This document shows, piece after piece, positions 33,463 through 40,422 of a stretch of DNA of 64,000 nucleotides. The stretch comes from Archaeoglobaceae archaeon (GTDB taxonomy: Archaea; Halobacteriota; Archaeoglobi; Archaeoglobales; Archaeoglobaceae), in NCBI GenBank assembly GCA_026986375.1, contig JALSOQ010000013.1, forward strand, positions 1-64,000. The letters run 5' to 3'. The notes below the pieces were generated by a model. It saw nothing but the letters and a program-made list of their open reading frames with translations, ran no database searches and was not told where the DNA came from. Positions within the stretch are counted from its first letter, which is position 1; every line of letters begins with the position of its first letter. The position numbers were made by a program, and so were the translations under genes.

Positions 33463-34440
33463 ATGAGCTTAAGGGAAACGCTCAAAGAATCTGGTAAAAT
33501 TTTCGTAGTCGGGATTGCAGGGGATAGCGGTTCCGGAAAGACGACTTTTGCGAACGCGATAAGGAGGCTTTTGGGTGAAGACGTCGTTAGCACGATAACC
33601 CTCGACGATTACCACGTTTACGACAGGGTTACGAGGTGGAAGCTCGGAATAACTCCCCTCCATCCCGACGCGAACAACCTCAAGCTCGTGGAAACCCACC
33701 TATTCATGCTGAAGAGGGGGGAAAGAATCAGAAAGCCGACTTACGATCACAAAACAGGAACTTTCGGCCCTTGGGAGGATTTCGAGCCTACGCCCGTTGT
33801 GATAGTCGAGGGTCTGCACACCCTCTACGACGGAATAAGAAACTACATCGACTTCAAGATATTCGTCGATCCGGCCAGATACGTTAAGAGGAGGTGGAAG
33901 ATTAGGAGGGATGTCGAGGAGAGAGGATACGATAGGAAAAAGGTGATAGAGGAGATAATTCAGAGGGAGCCGGATTACAAGCGATACATAGACTTCCAGA
34001 AGATCCACGCGGATGTGGTTATAAAGATATACCCGACTTCGATGAGCAGTTTGGAGAGAATAACTTACCTTCTGGGCGAGAACTTCGGGGACGTTTACAA
34101 GGTCAGGCTGATAATAACGAAGGACGATAGAATTCCTGCCGAGCCTATAGGATTGAACATAGATCTCTCCGCTCTGGTTAGGGCGAGCGAGAGGGACTTC
34201 TCCATCGGCTTCTTCTCCGATTACTACTATTCGAAGCCGGCGAGCTTCATAGACATAGACGGTCTCTTAAACGTCGAAATATTCTCAACGCTCCTCGAAA
34301 CGCTTAAAAAAGAGGTGGGGTCGGACTTCGTTCACGATTCCAGCGGTTACGTCAACGCTATTGAGGTGGCCAAGCTCTTGGTCTGCTGGAGGTTGCTCGA
34401 AGTTCTGAAGTTTCACCTGTCCGCTTCGGGTGAGAGATAG
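33463..34440 (+). CDS. prk: Archaeal phosphoribulokinase
   Basis: This 325-residue P-loop kinase phosphorylates ribulose 5-phosphate to the Rubisco substrate. The Walker A is GIAGDSGSGKTTFA (residues 18-30). Next come TLDDYHVYDR, the archaeal-type LHPDANNL, PTYDHKTGTFGPWEDFEP and VIVEGLHTLYD. Uridine kinases share the fold, but the length and these blocks fit the archaeal PRK of the reductive hexulose-phosphate pathway, which pairs with form III Rubisco. Rubisco is not in the window. The final nine codons lie in the direct repeat shared with the fqoD tail, so the C-terminus (FHLSASGER) probably differs slightly from the ancestral one. Confidence 0.88.
   Translation: MSLRETLKESGKIFVVGIAGDSGSGKTTFANAIRRLLGEDVVSTITLDDYHVYDRVTRWKLGITPLHPDANNLKLVETHLFMLKRGERIRKPTYDHKTGTFGPWEDFEPTPVVIVEGLHTLYDGIRNYIDFKIFVDPARYVKRRWKIRRDVEERGYDRKKVIEEIIQREPDYKRYIDFQKIHADVVIKIYPTSMSSLERITYLLGENFGDVYKVRLIITKDDRIPAEPIGLNIDLSALVRASERDFSIGFFSDYYYSKPASFIDIDGLLNVEIFSTLLETLKKEVGSDFVHDSSGYVNAIEVAKLLVCWRLLEVLKFHLSASGER
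34411..34440. repeat. Direct repeat, left copy (cassette boundary)
   Basis: These 30 bases match 36495-36524 at 26 positions. The first 20 (TTTCACCTGTCCGCTTCGGG) are exact, and the four differences in the last 10 are all transitions. On the plus strand the copy encodes the end of prk (FHLSASGER-stop). On the minus strand it encodes the end of the cassette gene (YLSPEADR-stop). Confidence 0.93.
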
Positions 34441-35159
34441 CTATTATACGTTCGAATTATTTTAAGTAAATCCTTTGCTTCTTTTATCAAAACTTCGTTT
34501 TTTAACTCTTCAGCGATCTTCAAGGCCTTCTCTGCAAAATCTTCGGCGACCTTCAAATCATTTTCGTCTGCAGTCATTGCGAATTTGTGGACGTAAGCAT
34601 CTGCGAGTTCAATTAAAAGTCTAACCCTTTCATTATCGTTTTTTACGATACTCAGAAGGTAATTGCACATGTCTATGAATCTGCCAACTTCTTCTAAGCT
34701 ACTGAATTTCATCGGTAAAATTACGGCTGTCAAATCGTAAACGCTACCTCTATATCTCCAGAAATCGGGAGCATAGTTTATTATTTTATTTAACGTATCT
34801 AAATTGCATATCACGACGCTCGGAAATCCACAACGGTAGAAGAGTTCTCTGTAATTATTTAAAGCGTTTAAAATGTCTTCAGTCAACTCATCTGGCAATA
34901 TAAGAATCAGAACTTCGAAGTTTTCGCCTTTCTTGAGCATGTCGATTATTTCTTGACCTCTTTTTACTTCAACTACATTTGCGTTGAATCTTTCAACAAT
35001 CTTGTTAATCAGTTTCTCCTTAACATCTCTTGAATTGACTATGACCAATACCACACTACCTTCTCCCTTCAAAAGCTCAAGCTCATCAATCAATGCTTCG
35101 ATTTCTTCGACTATTCTTCCCTCACTACTGGAATTAGCAACGGGTTGACCTCGTACCAT
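34413..35159 (-). CDS. Cassette protein: alpha/beta domain with APDFWRYR motif plus TPR-like helices
   Basis: This 248-residue protein begins with helices (about 14-30). An alpha/beta domain follows (VVLVIVNSRDVKEKL, NFEVLILILPDELT, NNYRELFYRCGFPSVVICNLDTL), ending in APDFWRYRGSVYDL near residue 143. A comparable LNxxRe...P...APDFWxxR block occurs, from my recollection of the families, next to bacterial STAND/TPR ATPases. The last ~70 residues are helical hairpins (ELADAYVHKFAM, AEDFAEKALKIAEELKN), too few for a full TPR array. The final PEADR is identical to the FqoD tail because it lies in the duplicated repeat, so the original C-terminus has been replaced. It overlaps the ATPase gene by 49 bases. 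Function unknown; signalling or defence is inference. Confidence 0.72.
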   Translation of the reverse strand: MVRGQPVANSSSEGRIVEEIEALIDELELLKGEGSVVLVIVNSRDVKEKLINKIVERFNANVVEVKRGQEIIDMLKKGENFEVLILILPDELTEDILNALNNYRELFYRCGFPSVVICNLDTLNKIINYAPDFWRYRGSVYDLTAVILPMKFSSLEEVGRFIDMCNYLLSIVKNDNERVRLLIELADAYVHKFAMTADENDLKVAEDFAEKALKIAEELKNEVLIKEAKDLLKIIRTYNSYLSPEADR

Positions 35160-36358
35160 AACTCCTCATCCACCTTATACTCAACCAACATCAACGAGAA
35201 CAGCAAATCTCTAACAATTCTGTCTTCAACGCCTCTATCCCTCGCATCTTTTGTTTCGTGAACACTTCTCAAAACTTCCATATGCTCTTCGGTTAAAGTC
35301 CTCGAATAAAATGTTCTGAGTTTATCCAACGCTTTCCTAACGTCTTCAACTCTTATCTTACTATCTCTTCTACGATGAGCGTAAATGCACGATTCTCTTA
35401 CGATTGAGATGAACTCCGAAAGCTTGCCCGTCGACATTATCGCCTTCTTTAATGCATCCTCTCCTATGAGATTTAAGTCCATTCTCCTTGCGACGACGTT
35501 TTCGTAGAACTTAAAACCTTCATTCCAGATGTTACCATCCTTTTTAAACGGTGGAACTTGTGGTATCGTGAAGTAGTCATCAAAAGCGTTTGCTACGTGC
35601 GGAAACCTAACGTCGAATCCCAAAGAAATCGGAAAGGTATAGATGGCATGTGCCGAAATTTGCGTTAAAAGGCGGTGATTTTTGTAGAAGAAATCCTCAG
35701 CTTGAACGAATCTCGTCAACTTGTCTAAATCATCCGCTATGATCACGATCATCTTTTTTGATTCGTATTCTATCTCGATTATCAAGTTGTTTATCCTGCT
35801 TATCAGTTCCGTTATCTTTAGGGTTAATTCTTTTCTAATCGTTTCCCTCGTAGTCGCTTCTAATCCGAGTTTAGCTTTAATTAAGCCGAATAAATCTACT
35901 CCTCCCCCGATGGATGAAGCCGTCTTTATCTCTTCCTCCCTGACGTGAGAAACGTTCGTTAGAAAATCGCGGAAGTCTTCCTCCACCGACGCGTCGATTC
36001 TTATACCTTTTTCCTTGGCAGTCTGAATTAACTTAATGCCCAGTAAGACCAAAAAATCTCTTATATCGATGTCGTTTACGTCGAGCTCGTAAATGCTCAC
36101 CATAACGGGTAGAAACTCCTTCAAGTTCTCAAGCTCGATCTTAAGCCTGTAAAGTTCGGTGGACTTTCCGCAACCCCTAAAACCTAAAAACAGATACTTT
36201 TCTGGATTATCAGATAACTTCAACCTTTCGAGAATTTCTTCTATCGGCGACGGGGTTTGCTCCGGTCTCTCAACGTAAAATTCCTTAAATTCCTCCTCAC
36301 TCTTCAACGGTTCGACTTTGAAGTTTTTAAACGCCTGCACCAAATCATGAGCTCTCAA
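35111..36358 (-). CDS. Cassette P-loop ATPase (AAA/STAND-like)
   Basis: This 415-residue protein has Walker A GFRGCGKSTELYRLK near residues 59-73 and Walker B IVIIADDLDKLTRF near residues 205-218. The GxRGxGKSTEL and DDLDKL pair marks a widespread uncharacterised AAA/STAND-like ATPase family. A winged-helix-like region follows (LRTFYSRTLTEEHMEVLRSVHETKDARDRG), then a C-terminal domain ending VNPLLIPV. The start is TTG at 36358, preceded by AAGGAGGGA; a CTTATAC box lies at about 36394-36400. Coupling to the 34413 gene suggests a two-component system. A defence or conflict role fits the accessory setting but is not shown by any catalytic effector. Confidence 0.8.
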   Translation of the reverse strand: MRAHDLVQAFKNFKVEPLKSEEEFKEFYVERPEQTPSPIEEILERLKLSDNPEKYLFLGFRGCGKSTELYRLKIELENLKEFLPVMVSIYELDVNDIDIRDFLVLLGIKLIQTAKEKGIRIDASVEEDFRDFLTNVSHVREEEIKTASSIGGGVDLFGLIKAKLGLEATTRETIRKELTLKITELISRINNLIIEIEYESKKMIVIIADDLDKLTRFVQAEDFFYKNHRLLTQISAHAIYTFPISLGFDVRFPHVANAFDDYFTIPQVPPFKKDGNIWNEGFKFYENVVARRMDLNLIGEDALKKAIMSTGKLSEFISIVRESCIYAHRRRDSKIRVEDVRKALDKLRTFYSRTLTEEHMEVLRSVHETKDARDRGVEDRIVRDLLFSLMLVEYKVDEELWYEVNPLLIPVVREE

Positions 36359-36494
36359 ATCGTTCCCTCCTTAGCCTAGTCGTGATTTCAAAGTATAAGA
36401 GGGTATGGGTAAATTTCATTGAATCGTGCTGAATTCATATTGAACATAATAAAATCTTTATAGAAAATATAAAATTATGAAGTAATAATCTAAC

Positions 36495-36524
36495 TTTCAC
36501 CTGTCCGCTTCGGGCGGGAAATAA
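36495..36524. repeat. Direct repeat, right copy (cassette boundary)
   Basis: Partner of 34411-34440. On the minus strand it encodes the FqoD ending PPEADR-stop, the conserved end of this subunit. On the plus strand it would end a prk frame as FHLSASGGK-stop, a trace of the presumed ancestral overlap. Confidence 0.93.
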
Positions 36525-37756
36525 CCGAAGCTACCGTAGATAGCCTGAAGATCCGCCAGCCTTTCTCCCTTGCAGGCCTCCATGAAACCCCTCAAGTATG
36601 CCCATCCCGGCGTAACGACTCTCAGTCTGTATGGGACGGTCGATTTCCCGTCGCTCACGAGAGTGTAGAGCAGGGTTCCCCTCGCGGCCTCCGTTAGAGT
36701 AGTGTATTCTCCGGCCGGAACCGTCATTCTGCCGAACAGTCTGAAGAAGTATCCCCTAACGTCCTTCCCAACCTTCTCCTTGTCCTTGAGCTTTCCGATA
36801 ATACCTTCGCTCACCACCGGTCCTTCCGGTATGTTCTTTATCGCTCTCCTTATTATGTTCAGACTCTCCATCACCTCGTTAACTCTTACGAGGAACCTCG
36901 AATACGAGTCACCGTCGTCTCCGACCGGTATCTCGAAGTCTATCTCGTCGTAAGCCTCGTATGGCTCAACCTTCCTTACGTCGTATTCCACTCCGGAAGC
37001 CCTCAAAAACGGCCCCACGACGCCGAACCTTATAGCATCCTTCCTGTCCAGAACACCCACGTCCTTCAGCCTCATTATTACGGCGGGATTCTTGACGAAT
37101 ATCCTTTCGAACTTCTTGAGCTTCTCTTCGAGCGTTCTCGTAACGGCGTAAACGAACCTCAGCGTCTTCTCGTCCACATCCCTCCTGATTCCTCCGGGTA
37201 TTATGAACGAAGCGGTAACCCTCGCACCGGTGATTCTGCAGAGGGCCTCGCATATATACTCTCTCAATCCGAAGGGCCACATGAATCCCGTCGTATGGCC
37301 GATGAAAACCGCCAATATTCCCGCATCGTATAGGTGGGTTCCTATCCTGCAGAGCTCCGCCAAAATCGTCCTTATGAACCTCGCCCTCGGCGGAACTTCC
37401 AAATCCATCGCCTTCTCTATCGCCCTTACGTATCCGAGGCTCATGTTCGCGCAATCCATTATCGCCGGTCTTTCGACGAGAGGAATGTTCTGGATGAACA
37501 GCTTCGTCTCCGCCAGCTTCTCTATAGCCCTGTGAACGTAACCCGGATCGGGAATAACTTCGGTCATAACGTCTCCCTTAACCCTGACTATCAAACGCAT
37601 GTGTCCGCTTCCGGGATGCTGTGGCCCGACCAGTATAACGAACTCGTCCTTTCTATAAGCTTCCTCGACGAATTCCGGCGGAATCGGAAGGAATAAAGAT
37701 CTGAACTCCTGAGGGGGCTGAACGGGAACTTCGAGAGCGAACTCCTTTTCCTCCAT
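36497..37756 (-). CDS. fqoD: F420H2/quinone oxidoreductase subunit D (NuoD-like)
   Basis: This 419-residue subunit of the complex I-like enzyme corresponds to the 49-kDa subunit that forms the quinone pocket. Features: LVGPQHPGSGHMRLIVRVKGD, PGYVHRAIEKLAE, the CANMSLGYVRAIEKAMDLEVPPRA block, and the end GSFGYFPPEADR. A TTG at 37762 is in frame, but ATG at 37756 follows a GGAGGG site and is preferred. It overlaps nothing upstream, starting just after the fqoBC stop. In A. fulgidus D is followed by H, I and F. Here the cluster stops at D, and the cassette lies immediately beyond. Confidence 0.94.
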   Translation of the reverse strand: MEEKEFALEVPVQPPQEFRSLFLPIPPEFVEEAYRKDEFVILVGPQHPGSGHMRLIVRVKGDVMTEVIPDPGYVHRAIEKLAETKLFIQNIPLVERPAIMDCANMSLGYVRAIEKAMDLEVPPRARFIRTILAELCRIGTHLYDAGILAVFIGHTTGFMWPFGLREYICEALCRITGARVTASFIIPGGIRRDVDEKTLRFVYAVTRTLEEKLKKFERIFVKNPAVIMRLKDVGVLDRKDAIRFGVVGPFLRASGVEYDVRKVEPYEAYDEIDFEIPVGDDGDSYSRFLVRVNEVMESLNIIRRAIKNIPEGPVVSEGIIGKLKDKEKVGKDVRGYFFRLFGRMTVPAGEYTTLTEAARGTLLYTLVSDGKSTVPYRLRVVTPGWAYLRGFMEACKGERLADLQAIYGSFGYFPPEADR

Positions 37757-37758
37757 AA

Positions 37759-38832
37759 TCAACCCTCCACGACGAACCTATCCTCCTCAAGCTTGAAATC
37801 CTTCCTCAAGGGATACTTCGGAGTATCGGGATCGAGCAGGAAGTTCCTTCCCATCCAAGGGTTCCCCTCGAACCACACTCCGAAGAGTTCGTGCATCTCC
37901 CTCTCCATGTAGTCGGCCGAAGGGAATATTCCAGCGATGCTCGGAACCTTGGGATCGTCCCTCGGAACTTCGGTCGCGACGTTGACCAATACCGGCATCA
38001 ACTCCTTGTTCGAGTAGCATCCGAGCCAGAACTCGACTATGAACTTGTTTTCGTGCGGAACGTCTATCACGTTTACGGATTTAACGTGGTCGAACTTCTT
38101 AGCGAGTTTGCTGACGACGGAGATCAGATTCTTCCTCTTAACCCTTACGCATATCCGATTCACGTCCGTGATCGTTATCGATTCCGCTGTGAGTATCTTT
38201 TCGAACTCCTCAACGAGCTTCTTACCCAACTTCCATTCCACATCCCTCGCCTTGTCTATGACTATTTCCGGTTTCGCTTCGACCTTTTTAGGCGACTTCG
38301 GCGGTTTCTTCGGCTTCACTTCCTCAGCGACGCCCAAAAGCTTTCCTAAGTCCACTTCCTTGAATTCTACGGAATTCTTAGCCTCTCCGGTTACGATCTT
38401 TTCCTGAAGCTGGACTATCGCCCTTATGAGGGCTTCGGGAGTCGGGGGACATCCGGGAACGAAGAAGTCCACCGGAACCACGTCGGAAGGCTTGACCATG
38501 TGATAGCTGTTCCAGAAGAGACCCCCCTTCAAACCGCAGGCACCCATGACGATCACGAACTTCGGATTCGGCATCTGCTCCCACGTGATTCTCAGAACCT
38601 TCGCCATCTTCCTCGTTATCGCTCCTTCCACTATTATCAGGTTGGTCTGCCTGCATATACCGTAGTTAAGACTTCCTATTCTTTCAGCGTCATATCCGCA
38701 AGCGTAAGCGTGAGCTAACTCGACTCCACAGCATGCGGTAACCAAGTGGACCGGCCAGAGGCTCCACTTCGTCCCCCACTTCTTTATAGGAGATAGTATC
38801 CCGGAATGGAGAAACCTAACGTCCTCGCTCAT
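37759..38832 (-). CDS. fqoBC: Fused F420H2/quinone oxidoreductase subunits B and C
   Basis: This 357-residue protein fuses NuoB (about 1-165) to NuoC (about 200-357) through a Lys/Pro linker (KPKKPPKSPKKVEAKPE). The NuoB part carries the ligands of the terminal N2 [4Fe-4S] cluster in VTACCGVELAHAYACGYDAE, VMGACGLKGG and VPGCPPTPEALI. The NuoC part has GIFPSADYMEREMHELFGV and a family-typical ending. Fusion fixes equal stoichiometry. ATG at 38832 follows GAGGTGGT two bases beyond the fqoA stop; an earlier GTG at 38841 is less likely. Confidence 0.93.
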   Translation of the reverse strand: MSEDVRFLHSGILSPIKKWGTKWSLWPVHLVTACCGVELAHAYACGYDAERIGSLNYGICRQTNLIIVEGAITRKMAKVLRITWEQMPNPKFVIVMGACGLKGGLFWNSYHMVKPSDVVPVDFFVPGCPPTPEALIRAIVQLQEKIVTGEAKNSVEFKEVDLGKLLGVAEEVKPKKPPKSPKKVEAKPEIVIDKARDVEWKLGKKLVEEFEKILTAESITITDVNRICVRVKRKNLISVVSKLAKKFDHVKSVNVIDVPHENKFIVEFWLGCYSNKELMPVLVNVATEVPRDDPKVPSIAGIFPSADYMEREMHELFGVWFEGNPWMGRNFLLDPDTPKYPLRKDFKLEEDRFVVEG

Positions 38833-38834
38833 TC

Positions 38835-39197
38835 TCACCACCTCACCCTATATGCCAAATCCAGCGTGTATCTGTAGGATATCCATATCGCCGGAGCGAG
38901 CAGTATGAAGGCCAGAGCGGTAAGCATTACCGTAAAGACGTTGGGATTGGAGGCGAAGATCAGCAGTAAAACGAGTATGGGTTCGCACGCCATGAACATG
39001 AAAACGTAGCCGAAGTATTGCATAGGAAGGGTGTATTTAGGAGGGATCGTCGGTATATGGCCAGATTCGTATCTCTCCCGCTTTACCGGACTCGGTTTCT
39101 TCATCGGGACGAACTTTATCAGCAGAACCATTATGCCGTCTATCGCCAGACAGACGATTATCAACAGAGCTACGGCCAAAACGTTTTCCACGAACAC
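38835..39197 (-). CDS. fqoA: F420H2/quinone oxidoreductase subunit A (NuoA-like)
   Basis: This 120-residue membrane subunit has three helices. The Cys-free loop KPSPVKRERYESGHIP follows the first helix, and FGYVFMFMACEPILVLLLIFA holds the conserved Glu of helix 2. NuoA sits at the membrane-arm/peripheral-arm junction. The frame opens at GTG 39206, but GTG at 39197 is better placed after GGAGGTG. It overlaps no neighbour there and lies directly after fqoN. Confidence 0.87.
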   Translation of the reverse strand: MFVENVLAVALLIIVCLAIDGIMVLLIKFVPMKKPSPVKRERYESGHIPTIPPKYTLPMQYFGYVFMFMACEPILVLLLIFASNPNVFTVMLTALAFILLAPAIWISYRYTLDLAYRVRW

Positions 39198-39198
39198 T

Positions 39199-40419
39199 TC
39201 AGACACCTCCTATTATGGCTTTCGCGAGATCCACAAACCAGTTCGGCGGGATGAGAGTTATGAACGTCAGCGCTACGGCTATCAACGCTATAGCGTTTAC
39301 GAAGCTCGGAATCGTAGGTTTGGCCAGTATCCTCGCGAGTCTTACGTAATAGGGAACGGACATCGCCGAGTTTATCACCAGAATCAAGGCGAGCCAAACG
39401 TAACCGACCTTGACGATGGAGAGCAGTATGAAAAGCTTACCCCAGAACCCTATGAGCGGAGGCATTCCTATGAAGGAGAACGCCAGAGCGTACATGAGGT
39501 AAGTTGAAGCTCCCCCCTCCTTCATAGAAACGAGGAAACCGATCTTTCCGAAGGCGTTGGCCATTAGCTGAAGAAGTGCACCGGCGAACGCTAGGTATAT
39601 CCAGTCGAGGTTTATGAGAGCTACGAGGGTTGCGAGGATGTATCCCATATTCGCTACAGTCGAATACGCCAAGATTCTCGCGGGCTTTGTCGATGTAAGG
39701 GCACCTATGTTTCCTACGAACATCGAAACCGCAGCTACGAAGGCGACGAAGGGGACGATTTTGGCCGTTGTAGGATTCAGAGTCATGATGAGTATTTTGT
39801 ATGCGACGACGAACGGAACTATCTTCGCTATTGAAGCTATTATCGATATTGGAATGGGATCGGCTGAATCGAAGACATCCGGAACCCACTCGTGCATCGG
39901 AGCGCATCCAACTTCCATTCCCAAGCCGATTATCAGCATTACGAATCCCAGTAAGTATATAAGCTCGGAACCGACGTTCTTGGAGTAAACCAAAAGCACG
40001 GCTCCGGTCAGGAAGAGGACTGTGGCGAAGACCATGAACGTTATGTATTTGACGGCCACATCCACCTTGGCTCCGTTTTCGCTCGTCATGACGAGGATGT
40101 AGGTGGGGATGGAGGATATCACGAACATCAGCAGAATCATAGTTAAATCGTTGGTGAAAACGACGTAAACCGTCGCCATCGCGATTAAGGCCGTTAAAGC
40201 ATAATCGAGACCCTTGATCTGATTATTCATAATCATCATGGAGAGCAGATTTAAGACTCCAATGGCTATCACCAGTGCTACGTAACTCCTGAACTCCGGA
40301 AGGAGCAGAAGGATGAGCACTGCGAGCAGGCTTATGACGAACACGATTTTCGGTCTTTTAAGGAATATCAGCGTTCCCAACGTGACGAAAATTAAGGATG
40401 CTATCATTATTCCAACCAT
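39199..40419 (-). CDS. fqoN: F420H2/quinone oxidoreductase subunit N (NuoN-like)
   Basis: This 406-residue antiporter-like subunit is shorter than the usual 450-490. Conserved pieces are MEVGCAPMHEWVPDVFDSADPIP (the proton channel region with Lys later in SIIASIAKIVPF), ARILAYSTVANMGYILA and MANAFGKIGFLVSM. About twelve membrane helices remain; the N-terminal helices seem to be the shortened part. ATG at 40419 follows GGGGTGGTGATCG. Confidence 0.9.
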   Translation of the reverse strand: MVGIMIASLIFVTLGTLIFLKRPKIVFVISLLAVLILLLLPEFRSYVALVIAIGVLNLLSMMIMNNQIKGLDYALTALIAMATVYVVFTNDLTMILLMFVISSIPTYILVMTSENGAKVDVAVKYITFMVFATVLFLTGAVLLVYSKNVGSELIYLLGFVMLIIGLGMEVGCAPMHEWVPDVFDSADPIPISIIASIAKIVPFVVAYKILIMTLNPTTAKIVPFVAFVAAVSMFVGNIGALTSTKPARILAYSTVANMGYILATLVALINLDWIYLAFAGALLQLMANAFGKIGFLVSMKEGGASTYLMYALAFSFIGMPPLIGFWGKLFILLSIVKVGYVWLALILVINSAMSVPYYVRLARILAKPTIPSFVNAIALIAVALTFITLIPPNWFVDLAKAIIGGV

Positions 40420-40422
40420 CGA

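Larger units (their letters stand above)
34411..36524. mobile_element. Putative integrated two-gene ATPase cassette flanked by direct repeats
   Basis: The interval contains two overlapping minus-strand genes and their promoter, is more AT-rich than its surroundings, and is bounded by 30-base direct repeats. Removing one repeat and the interior would restore prk and fqoD as convergent genes overlapping by 28 bases, with prk ending FHLSASGGK-stop. No integrase, transposase or terminal inverted repeat is visible. The mechanism is therefore open: site-specific integration at the fqoD 3' end with loss of the integrase, or duplication by homologous recombination. Confidence 0.6.

Noticed and set aside
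34411-36524. Insertion sequence with transposase
   Set aside because: Neither gene resembles a transposase or integrase and no terminal inverted repeats were found; only direct repeats.
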